Source: Caulobacteraceae bacterium (GTDB lineage Bacteria > Pseudomonadota > Alphaproteobacteria > Caulobacterales > Caulobacteraceae). From it: DNA of 18,946 bases. Shown piece by piece: positions 8,065 through 14,640 of the stretch (positions are counted from its first letter, which is position 1; each line of letters begins with the position of its first letter). Under the pieces are notes generated by a model that was not told the origin of the DNA, did not search any database, and worked only from the letters and a program-made list of their open reading frames with translations. The stretch covers positions 1 through 18,946 of the forward strand of contig CANKPO010000003.1 of NCBI GenBank assembly GCA_947484535.1. Reading direction: 5' to 3'. A program made the translations under genes and the position numbers.

Positions 8065-9527
8065 TCGCTGAAGGGCACGTCTAGGCCCTGCTCACGGACC
8101 TTGCGATAGAGGGTCGAGCGGCCAATACCGAGGCGCCGGGCGACCTCGGACATGTGACCGGCATAGACCTCGATGGCCAGATGGATCAGGTCGCGCTCGA
8201 TCTCTTCAAGGGTCCGAAGATGGCCCTTCTCATCCAATAGCCGAACCGAAACATCCTGCGGCAGGCTGGCAAGAAGCGCCTGCACCGATGGCAGGCCAGC
8301 GCCCAGATCATGGTTCAGATCATGGCGCAGGCTTGGTGCGGCTTGCGGCGCGGTTAGGCCCGATAGGGCTGGGAAATCATGGGGTTGTAAGAAGGGCGCA
8401 TCGGCCAGAACAATGGCTCGGTAGATCGCATTTTCAAGCTGGCGGACATTGCCCGGCCAATCATGGTTGCACAAAAGGGCCAAGGTCTCGGGACTGGCCC
8501 CCATGATCCGGCGGCCCTCCTCGACATTGAACCGCTGAATGAAATGGGCGACCAGCGCTGGGATGTCTTCGCGCCGATCGCGCAGGGCCGGGGCTTCAAT
8601 CGGAAAGACATTGAGCCGGTAATAGAGGTCATCGCGAAAGCGGCCCTCGGCAACCGCCTTGGCCAGATTGCAATTGGTGGCTGAGACAATCCGCACATCG
8701 ACCCGCTGCGGGCGCTTGGAGCCGACCGGATCAATCTCGCCCTCCTGCAGGGCGCGGAGCAGCTTGACCTGCATGTCGAGCGGCAATTCCCCGACCTCAT
8801 CGAGAAACAGGGTCCCGCCATGGGCCTCGGCGAACTTTCCGGCATGTTTGTCAGAGGCGCCGGTAAAGGCCCCCTTCTCATGGCCAAACAGGATCGATTC
8901 CATCAGGTTTTCAGGGATCGCGCCGCAATTGACCGCGACAAAGGGCTTACCTGCGCGGTCCGACACGCCGTGCACGGCCCGCGCGATCATCTCCTTGCCG
9001 ACGCCACTTTCGCCAAGGATCAGCACGGGGATTGAGGTCTTGCCCGCCCGCTCACCCATCCGCTTGATGACGGTCATGGGAGCGGAGGCGCCGATCAGTT
9101 CGGCGAAGGTCAAGGTTCCAGTCGTTCGCTTTTTCAGGCGGTCGACCTCGCCATGGAGTTCACCCAACTGCAGCACATTGCGGATGGAGACAAGGATCCG
9201 TTCGGGCGAGGCGGGTTTGACAAAAAAGTCCTGGGCGCCAGCCTGCATGGCCTGAACCACGGTCTCGATGCCGCTGGTGGCCGTCAGAACGACGACAGGC
9301 TGGTTGAGGCCGCGCGCGCGCATCTCTTTAAGGGTCTCGATGCCGCCAAGACCGGGCATGACCATGTCGAGCATGACCACATCAAGGGTCTTGCCGCTGC
9401 TGAGATGATCAAGGGCCTGCTCACCGCAATTGGCATGAACGACCGCGAATCCCTCGCGTTCGAGCACGGCTTGGATCAGCCGCCTTTGCGTCGGGTCGTC
9501 ATCGACGACCAGAACTGTCTTGGTCAT
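8055..9527 (-). CDS. tacA: Sigma-54-dependent response regulator, TacA-like
   Basis: This 490-aa NtrC-type activator has three domains. The receiver (about 4-118) has the acidic pocket DDD (9-11), phospho-acceptor D54 in MLDMVMPG, T82 and K104. The AAA+ domain has Walker A GESGVGKE (172-179), the sigma-54 contact loop GAFTGA (219-224) and Walker B LFLDE (240-244). A Fis-type helix-turn-helix sits at 460-481 (SEVARRLGIGRSTLYRK). The phospho-acceptor position, the LRTLEEIERDLI and IGRSTLYRK segments and the neighbouring trcR suggest the orthologue of Caulobacter TacA. TacA is fed by the ShkA-ShpA phosphorelay and activates stalk and cell-cycle genes. I start it at the ATG whose first base is 9527, as AAGGTGG lies 7 nt upstream; an in-frame start at 9596 would add 23 residues ahead of the receiver. 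No sensor kinase is adjacent. Confidence 0.85.
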   Translation of the reverse strand: MTKTVLVVDDDPTQRRLIQAVLEREGFAVVHANCGEQALDHLSSGKTLDVVMLDMVMPGLGGIETLKEMRARGLNQPVVVLTATSGIETVVQAMQAGAQDFFVKPASPERILVSIRNVLQLGELHGEVDRLKKRTTGTLTFAELIGASAPMTVIKRMGERAGKTSIPVLILGESGVGKEMIARAVHGVSDRAGKPFVAVNCGAIPENLMESILFGHEKGAFTGASDKHAGKFAEAHGGTLFLDEVGELPLDMQVKLLRALQEGEIDPVGSKRPQRVDVRIVSATNCNLAKAVAEGRFRDDLYYRLNVFPIEAPALRDRREDIPALVAHFIQRFNVEEGRRIMGASPETLALLCNHDWPGNVRQLENAIYRAIVLADAPFLQPHDFPALSGLTAPQAAPSLRHDLNHDLGAGLPSVQALLASLPQDVSVRLLDEKGHLRTLEEIERDLIHLAIEVYAGHMSEVARRLGIGRSTLYRKVREQGLDVPFSEAG

Positions 9528-9683
9528 AACCGTACCACCTTCACAAGGGCCCCTCATTGTCGATGGAGGCCCATTTTGGCACAGTCCTAGACGCAACAGG
9601 GTAAAGGGGCCGTTTAAGGCGGCGCAGAAAAAGCGAGAAATCAGCGATGGGTTTCAATTGAACCTGGCGGTCCTGCGGTCCAT
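9528..9683. promoter_or_regulatory. Divergent intergenic region between tacA and the M3 peptidase gene
   Basis: These 156 bp must hold both promoters. I see a perfect 10-bp palindrome TTCAATTGAA (9653-9662) 21 bp before the peptidase ATG, and a short tandem GCGGTCC direct repeat at about 9667-9681. A TGGCAC (9577-9582) resembles a sigma-54 -24 box, but the matching -12 GC is missing. No confident sigma-70 promoter stands out. Confidence 0.4.
9535..9541 (-). promoter_or_regulatory. Ribosome binding site that decides the tacA start
   Basis: On the minus strand AAGGTGG ends 7 nt before the ATG at 9527. It supports the shorter 490-aa form, which begins exactly at the receiver domain. Confidence 0.65.
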
Positions 9684-11573
9684 ATGCGGGGCATGAAGGA
9701 TTCGCACGCTTACCCCGCCCTCGCCCGCCCCTTTGCCAATAGCGCCTTTGGTGGTTCCATGGCCGCGCCGGACGGAGCCTCCAGCGGCGGCGTCAAGGGC
9801 CGAGAGGCCCTGCCGGTCTGGAGCCTCGATGATCTCTATCTGGGCATGGATGACCCCCGGATTGCTCAAGATCTTGAGGCTGCCGCCCAAACCAATGCCG
9901 AACTGGTCAGGCTCAAGGGGGCCTTTATCGCTGCGCGCGGTGATGCCCCCCGATTGGCGCTGCTGCTCGACTCAGGCCTTGGCCTCTATGAGAAGGCGGT
10001 CAATCTCCTCTGGGGGGTTGGCGCCTATGCCGGTCTTGCCGCCTCCACGGCGCGGGATGATCCAGCGCGGGCCAAGTTCGAGGCTGATATTCGCGCTCGG
10101 GCGGCCGCTATTGGCGCAGATAGCCTGTTCTTCACGCTGGAACTGAACCAGCTGGAAGAGTGGGAGATCGAGTCGGCCTTGCGGGCCGGTGAGACCACAG
10201 CCCGTTGGCGGCCATGGCTTCGGCGGGTACGCCTGTCACGACCGCACGAGCTAGGCCCCGATTTGGAGCGCCTGTTGATCGACCGCGCCCCAGCGCTCGC
10301 CAATTGGAGCCGACTGTTCGATGAGACCCTCAGCCGTTTGCGGGCCACCGTAGGCGATGAGACCCTGACCCTGCCCGAAGCGCTCAACCGGCTATCGGAT
10401 TCTGACCCCGCCCGCCGCCGCGAGGCCGCCGAGGGTTTGGCCGTCGCCCTAAAGGCCAATGAGCCCGTCTTGGCCCTTTGCCTCAACACCATCGCCTTTG
10501 AAAAGCAGGTCGAGGACCGGTGGCGTGGCCATGCTTCGCCCGCCCATGCGCGCCGTCTTGCCAATGAGGTTGATCCTGAAGCGGTGGAGGCGCTCGAAGC
10601 GGCGGTGGTCGAGGCCTATCCGCGTCTGGCGCATCGTTATTATGCTCTCAAGGCCAAGGCGATGGGCCGCGAGACCCTTGATCACTGGGACCGCAATGCC
10701 CCGCTGGATCAGGAAAGGCCTCGGCAATATAGCTGGGATGAGGCCAAGGCTCTGGTGCTGGACTCCTTTGGGCGGCTGTCGCCCGCCATGGCCCAGAGAG
10801 CCCGAGATGTGTTTGATCGGCCATGGATCGATGCTCAGCCAAGGCCGGGCAAGGCCTCGGGGGCCTATTCCCATCCGGTGACCTCGGACCATCATCCCTT
10901 CGTGTTTCTCAATTATATGGGCGAGCGTCGCGATGTCCTGACCCTGGCCCATGAGCTTGGCCACGCGGTCCATCAGACCCTAGCGGCCCCACGCGGGACC
11001 TTGTTGGCCGATACGCCCCTGACCTTGGCCGAGACGGCCTCGATCTTTGGCGAGGGTCTGGTCTTTGAACAGCTTCTTGCCGATGCTGACCCGCAAGAGC
11101 GCCGGGTGCTTTTGGCGGGGCGGATCGAGGATGGCCTCAATACGGTGGTGCGCCAGATCGCTTTCCACCGCTTTGAGACAAGGTTCCATGCCGCGCGGGC
11201 CGAGGGCGAACTGTCGCCAGACCAGATCGGCGCCCTGTGGCTTGAGGTTATGGGCGAGAGCCTTGGCCCAGCCGTGACACTCAATCCCGGCTATGAGCAT
11301 TTCTGGTCCTATGTGACCCACTTCGCCCACGCCCCCTTCTATGTCTATGCCTATGCCTTTGGGGACCTGCTGGTCGGGGCCTTGATGGAGAAGCGGCGGG
11401 AGAATCCGCAGGCCTTTGCGCCTCTTTATGAGGAACTGCTCGCCGCCGGGGGGACGCGGACCTATGTAGAGGCTCTGAAGCCCTTTGGGCTGGACCCGCG
11501 CGACAAGACCTTCTGGCGGCAGGGCTGTGCCCGGCTTGAGGGTCTGATCGATGCGTTTGAGGCTCTGGTCTGA
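9684..11573 (+). CDS. pepF: M3-family zinc oligoendopeptidase (PepF type)
   Basis: This 629-aa cytoplasmic metallopeptidase of the M3 (thimet/PepF) clan cleaves short peptides. The long helical N-terminal half begins at the family's VWSLDDLYLGMDDP. The zinc site HELGH is at residues 423-427 (LTLAHELGHAVHQ), and the third ligand E450 lies in LAETASIFGE. The C-terminal family segment FYVYAYAFGDLL is also present. Length and motif order are normal. The start is uncertain: ATG 9684 and 9693 lack a good ribosome binding site, while ATG 9759 has GGTGG upstream and would remove about 25 low-complexity residues. It may share a transcript with the ABC1 kinase gene 27 nt downstream. No signal peptide is seen, so a cytoplasmic role is likely. 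Confidence 0.9.
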   Translation: MRGMKDSHAYPALARPFANSAFGGSMAAPDGASSGGVKGREALPVWSLDDLYLGMDDPRIAQDLEAAAQTNAELVRLKGAFIAARGDAPRLALLLDSGLGLYEKAVNLLWGVGAYAGLAASTARDDPARAKFEADIRARAAAIGADSLFFTLELNQLEEWEIESALRAGETTARWRPWLRRVRLSRPHELGPDLERLLIDRAPALANWSRLFDETLSRLRATVGDETLTLPEALNRLSDSDPARRREAAEGLAVALKANEPVLALCLNTIAFEKQVEDRWRGHASPAHARRLANEVDPEAVEALEAAVVEAYPRLAHRYYALKAKAMGRETLDHWDRNAPLDQERPRQYSWDEAKALVLDSFGRLSPAMAQRARDVFDRPWIDAQPRPGKASGAYSHPVTSDHHPFVFLNYMGERRDVLTLAHELGHAVHQTLAAPRGTLLADTPLTLAETASIFGEGLVFEQLLADADPQERRVLLAGRIEDGLNTVVRQIAFHRFETRFHAARAEGELSPDQIGALWLEVMGESLGPAVTLNPGYEHFWSYVTHFAHAPFYVYAYAFGDLLVGALMEKRRENPQAFAPLYEELLAAGGTRTYVEALKPFGLDPRDKTFWRQGCARLEGLIDAFEALV

Positions 11574-11600
11574 GCGTAGATTGAAGCGGAACCCCATCCC

Positions 11601-12950
11601 ATGGTGCAGGACCCAGAACGCGATCGACTGAGCGGGCGGCTGGGCCGATTTGCCAAGGTGGGGGTTGGCCTATCGGGGGCGGCGGCGACCTACGGCGTCA
11701 ATAGCCTGTTCGGCGGCGGCGAAGCGGATCTGCGCAATGCTAAGGCCCTGCGTGCGGCGCTGGGCAATCTGAAGGGCCCTTTGATGAAGGCCGCGCAGAT
11801 GTTCGCGACCGTCCCAGACCTCTTGCCGCCTGAATTTGCCGCTGAGCTGGCCGAGTTGCAGACCAATGCGCCCGCCATGGGCTGGCCCTTTGTGCGGCGG
11901 CGGATGGCGGCGGAGCTTGGCCCAGATTGGGCCTCTCGCTTTGCCCAGTTTGAACCGCAGGCCGCGGCTGCCGCCTCGTTCGGGCAGGTTCACCGGGCGG
12001 TGGGGCTGGATGGCCGTAACCTGGCCGTGAAGCTGCAATATCCCGACATGCTGAGCGCCGTCGAGAGCGATCTGGGTCAGCTTCGCGCCCTGTTTGGCCT
12101 CTTTCGCCGGATTGAAAGCTCGATTGATCCGAGCCAGATGGCTGACGAGATCGCAGATCGCCTACGCGAGGAGCTGGACTATGGCCGCGAGGCCAAGCAG
12201 ATGGCGCTCTATGGGACCTTCTTTGCGGATCGTTCTGACATCGCCGTGCCTCAGGCGGTGCCGGAGCTGTCAACCGGTCGGCTCCTGACCATGGGCTGGC
12301 TGGAGGGGCAGGGGCTCTTGACCTTCAAGGGTGCGCCGCTTGAGACCCGCAACCGCATTGCCAAGCAGCTCTTTGAGGCCTGGTGGTCGCCCATGACCAC
12401 GCTCGGCGTCATCCATGGCGATCCCCATCTGGGCAACTATAGTTTCACGCCCGATGCCGGATGCTTAAACCTGCTCGATTTTGGCTGTGTTCGGATCTTC
12501 CCGCCGCGCTTTGTGGCCGGGGTGGTGCTGCTCTATCGCAGCCTCCTGACCAATGACCGGGCCGGACAGGCGCAGGCCTATCACAGCTGGGGCTTTACCC
12601 GCCTCAGCGATGATCTGATCGATGTGCTCAATGTCTGGGCGCGGTTCATCTATGGGCCTCTGCTCGATGACCGGGTGCGCAGCGTCGCCGACGGGGTCGC
12701 GCCCGGCGACTATGGCCGCGCCGAGGCTATGGCCGTGCGCCAAGCCCTCAAGGATAAGGGCCCTGTGACCATCCCCCGTGAATTTGTCTTTATGGACCGC
12801 GCCGCCATCGGTCTGGGGGCAGCCTTCCTGCATCTAGGGGCCGAGCTTAATTGGCGGGCCCTGTTTGAGGCATCACTGGCCGATTTCGATGAAACTGTGC
12901 TCGCGCAGCGACAGGCCGCGGCCCTAGAGGCGGCGGGCCTCACCCCGTGA
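11601..12950 (+). CDS. ABC1/AarF/UbiB family atypical kinase
   Basis: This 449-aa protein has the protein-kinase-like fold of the ABC1 (UbiB/COQ8/ADCK) family. It shows the family-specific N-terminal KxGQ-type motif as KAAQ (residues 63-66), the Ala-rich nucleotide loop [11 protein letters not shown] (121-131), LAVKLQYP with the ATP-site Lys, the ExD-like helix with [13 protein letters not shown], the catalytic loop HGDPHLGN (272-279) and the DFG metal motif beginning at D293. The Gly of KxGQ is Ala here, as I recall for a subgroup of bacterial ABC1 proteins. The family is tied to ubiquinone synthesis and lipid homeostasis, probably as ATPase rather than protein kinase. No ubi gene is adjacent and this is not an obvious UbiB, as the C-terminal membrane helices are not evident, so I give no symbol. 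Confidence 0.88.
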   Translation: MVQDPERDRLSGRLGRFAKVGVGLSGAAATYGVNSLFGGGEADLRNAKALRAALGNLKGPLMKAAQMFATVPDLLPPEFAAELAELQTNAPAMGWPFVRRRMAAELGPDWASRFAQFEPQAAAAASFGQVHRAVGLDGRNLAVKLQYPDMLSAVESDLGQLRALFGLFRRIESSIDPSQMADEIADRLREELDYGREAKQMALYGTFFADRSDIAVPQAVPELSTGRLLTMGWLEGQGLLTFKGAPLETRNRIAKQLFEAWWSPMTTLGVIHGDPHLGNYSFTPDAGCLNLLDFGCVRIFPPRFVAGVVLLYRSLLTNDRAGQAQAYHSWGFTRLSDDLIDVLNVWARFIYGPLLDDRVRSVADGVAPGDYGRAEAMAVRQALKDKGPVTIPREFVFMDRAAIGLGAAFLHLGAELNWRALFEASLADFDETVLAQRQAAALEAAGLTP

Positions 12951-13003
12951 CTGGTCTTACCTAGGGTCAGGCTTGCCTTTCTGTCATCGGCGGTTAGTCA
13001 GGG

Positions 13004-13022
13004 GGCACGAAATAGAGGTGCC
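13004..13022 (+). promoter_or_regulatory. Short stem that could mask the thioesterase ribosome binding site
   Basis: GGCAC (13004-13008) can pair with GTGCC (13018-13022). The likely Shine-Dalgarno GAGGTG (13015-13020), 9 nt before ATG 13030, lies partly in the stem. Five base pairs is short, so this may be chance. Confidence 0.25.
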
Positions 13023-13029
13023 GAACTTT

Positions 13030-13494
13030 ATGTCTGACGAACTCACGCCCGGTCAGAGCCATGTGATCCCAGAGGGCTATAGTCTACTCAACTGGCACAG
13101 GGGTTTTGGCCGTCAGATCGGACCGCTTTACGAATATAATCGGCCCAACCAGTACCGCCGCGCCTTTCTGGTCGAAGAGCACCATACCAACGGGATGATG
13201 AACGCCCATGGCGGCATGATGATGAGCTTTGCCGATATGGCCTGGGGCCACGCGGTCTCGGCGAAGGAGTCGAACTGGTGGGTGACGGTGAGGCTGACCT
13301 GCGATTTTCTATCGGGCGCCAAGCTGGGCGACTGGGTCGAGGGCGCGGGGGAAGTGGTCTTGCAAGAGGCCGATATGTTTACGATCCGGGGCCGGGTCTG
13401 GTGCGGAGATCGCACCATCTTGACCGGCACCGGCATTTTCAAAGTGATCGAACAGCGCACTGACCATGAGCGCAACCGACCCTATAGGGCTTGA
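13030..13494 (+). CDS. PaaI-family hotdog-fold acyl-CoA thioesterase
   Basis: This 154-aa single-domain protein has the PaaI/YdiI-type thioesterase pattern. The key HGG of the active-site helix is at 60-62 ([16 protein letters not shown]), with the catalytic acidic position D69. It is followed by the [21 protein letters not shown] strand pair and the final TGTGIFKVI strand. Such enzymes hydrolyse aryl- or acyl-CoA thioesters, often releasing CoA stalled in side pathways; the substrate cannot be read from the sequence. ATG 13030 is chosen because GAGGTG lies 9 nt upstream. A longer frame opening at 12973 would add 19 residues unlike the family. Only 3 nt separate its stop from the alpha/beta hydrolase start, so the two form an operon and may act on related esters or thioesters. 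Confidence 0.87.
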   Translation: MSDELTPGQSHVIPEGYSLLNWHRGFGRQIGPLYEYNRPNQYRRAFLVEEHHTNGMMNAHGGMMMSFADMAWGHAVSAKESNWWVTVRLTCDFLSGAKLGDWVEGAGEVVLQEADMFTIRGRVWCGDRTILTGTGIFKVIEQRTDHERNRPYRA

Positions 13495-13497
13495 ACC

Positions 13498-14466
13498 ATG
13501 ACTGAAGATCCAAGACGCGCGCAACTGGCCGCTCTGCCCGAATCGATCCGCTCGCCCTTGGCGCCCTTTGCAGGTGCCAAGCCGCCCGCTCCGGCCTGGT
13601 TTGAAGCGGCCCTTGCCGATGCGCCCGAGCGGCGGATGATCATGGTCGAGGGGGTCAATATCGAGCTCTTGACCTGGGGCGAGGTTGGCAAGCCCGGATT
13701 GCTTCTCCTGCACGGCAATGGGGCCCATGCCGATTGGTGGGCCTTTACCGCGCCCTTGCTGGCCAAGGACTATCGCGTGGCGGCCATTTCGTGGTCGGGT
13801 ATGGGCAATTCGGGCTGGCGCGAGACCTATACGGGCGAGATCTTTGCCAAGGAGATCTTTGCCGCTGTCGATGAGGCTCAGTTGGAAGCCGATGGCCAAA
13901 GGCCCTTGATCATCGGACACTCCTTTGGCGGTTTCCCGCTGATGTATTGCGCCACCCATTTCCCAGAGAAGATTCGCGGTGCTGTCCTGCTGGATTCCAG
14001 TGTTCAGCCGCCCGAAAAGCGCTGGAAGGGTCCGCCGCCGCGCAATCCGATGCAGCAGGTCTACCCAACCCTCACCCAGGCCTTGGCCCGCTTTCGGCTG
14101 GCCCCGCCGCAGGGCTGCGACAATCTCTATATTGCCGACTATATCGCCCGCACCTCGCTCAAGCCTGTGGCGCTCGAGGATGGATCGGGCGAGGGCTGGT
14201 CCTGGAAATTTGATCCCCAGATGTGGGGCCGTTTCCAGATCGGCGACCTTGGTGACCTTCTGGAAACAATGGCCTGCCCCATTACTTTAATGTGGGGGGA
14301 GCGGTCCAATCTGATGGGCCAAGAGACCATGGACTATATGTTTGCCAAGGTCCCGGCGGGCTTTAAAAAGGTCGCTATTCCTGATGCAGACCACCATGTC
14401 ATGATTGATCAGCCGCTAGCTTTTGTTGCGGCTGTGCGCGGACTCTTGGCCTCTTGGCCTATTTGA
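13498..14466 (+). CDS. Alpha/beta hydrolase
   Basis: This 322-aa alpha/beta-hydrolase-fold protein has the oxyanion segment LLLHGNGAHADWW (HGNG at residues 72-75), the nucleophile elbow GHSFGG with S142, and a C-terminal DADHHVMIDQP containing the candidate catalytic histidines H299/H300. At the turn after strand 7, where many relatives have a catalytic Asp, the sequence is WGERSN with N271. The acid may therefore be supplied elsewhere or the enzyme may be altered. There is no signal peptide, so it is cytoplasmic. It follows the PaaI-type thioesterase by 3 nt, which points to a shared role in ester or thioester hydrolysis; substrate unknown. No clear terminator follows, and the next gene begins after a 174-bp structured spacer. 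Confidence 0.88.
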   Translation: MTEDPRRAQLAALPESIRSPLAPFAGAKPPAPAWFEAALADAPERRMIMVEGVNIELLTWGEVGKPGLLLLHGNGAHADWWAFTAPLLAKDYRVAAISWSGMGNSGWRETYTGEIFAKEIFAAVDEAQLEADGQRPLIIGHSFGGFPLMYCATHFPEKIRGAVLLDSSVQPPEKRWKGPPPRNPMQQVYPTLTQALARFRLAPPQGCDNLYIADYIARTSLKPVALEDGSGEGWSWKFDPQMWGRFQIGDLGDLLETMACPITLMWGERSNLMGQETMDYMFAKVPAGFKKVAIPDADHHVMIDQPLAFVAAVRGLLASWPI

Positions 14467-14640
14467 CATTTTTGCAACGGTCTTTTTTCAACTGTCCGAC
14501 GAAATGGATCGGTAGTTGAAAGCTTTCACTTTCGGTTCCAAATGCCCCCTATAGGCGACTGAGGCCGCGCGGAACGTCGGAGCTGTGGCTCCTGATCGCC
14601 GCGATGGTGGCCCTCGGCGCGTAACATTGAGGGTTCTCCA
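14467..14640 (+). promoter_or_regulatory. Repeat-rich upstream region and leader of the TonB-dependent receptor gene
   Basis: This is the longest non-coding stretch of the window (174 bp). It holds a nested inverted repeat at 14486-14521 (TTTCAAC/GTTGAAA outside, CCGA/TCGG inside), a perfect 12-bp palindrome TGAAAGCTTTCA at 14517-14528, and a GGAGC/GCTCC hairpin with a 4-nt loop at 14579-14592. CCCTC (14611-14615) is complementary to the Shine-Dalgarno GAGGG (14629-14633). TTGACA at 14463-14468 resembles a -35 box, but no convincing -10 follows. I recognise no known riboswitch, and the B12-box consensus is not seen. Confidence 0.5.
14629..14633 (+). promoter_or_regulatory. Ribosome binding site of the TonB-dependent receptor gene
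   Basis: GAGGG sits 7 nt before ATG 14641, a strong site. It can pair with CCCTC at 14611-14615, or be enclosed in a small hairpin that includes the start codon (ATTGAG 14626-14631 with CTCCAAT 14636-14642, one bulged C). Confidence 0.7.

Noticed and set aside
9577..9596. Sigma-54 promoter (TGGCAC box) in the tacA/peptidase spacer
   Set aside because: The -24-like TGGCAC is present, but the sequence at the -12 position reads TAGA instead of TTGC.
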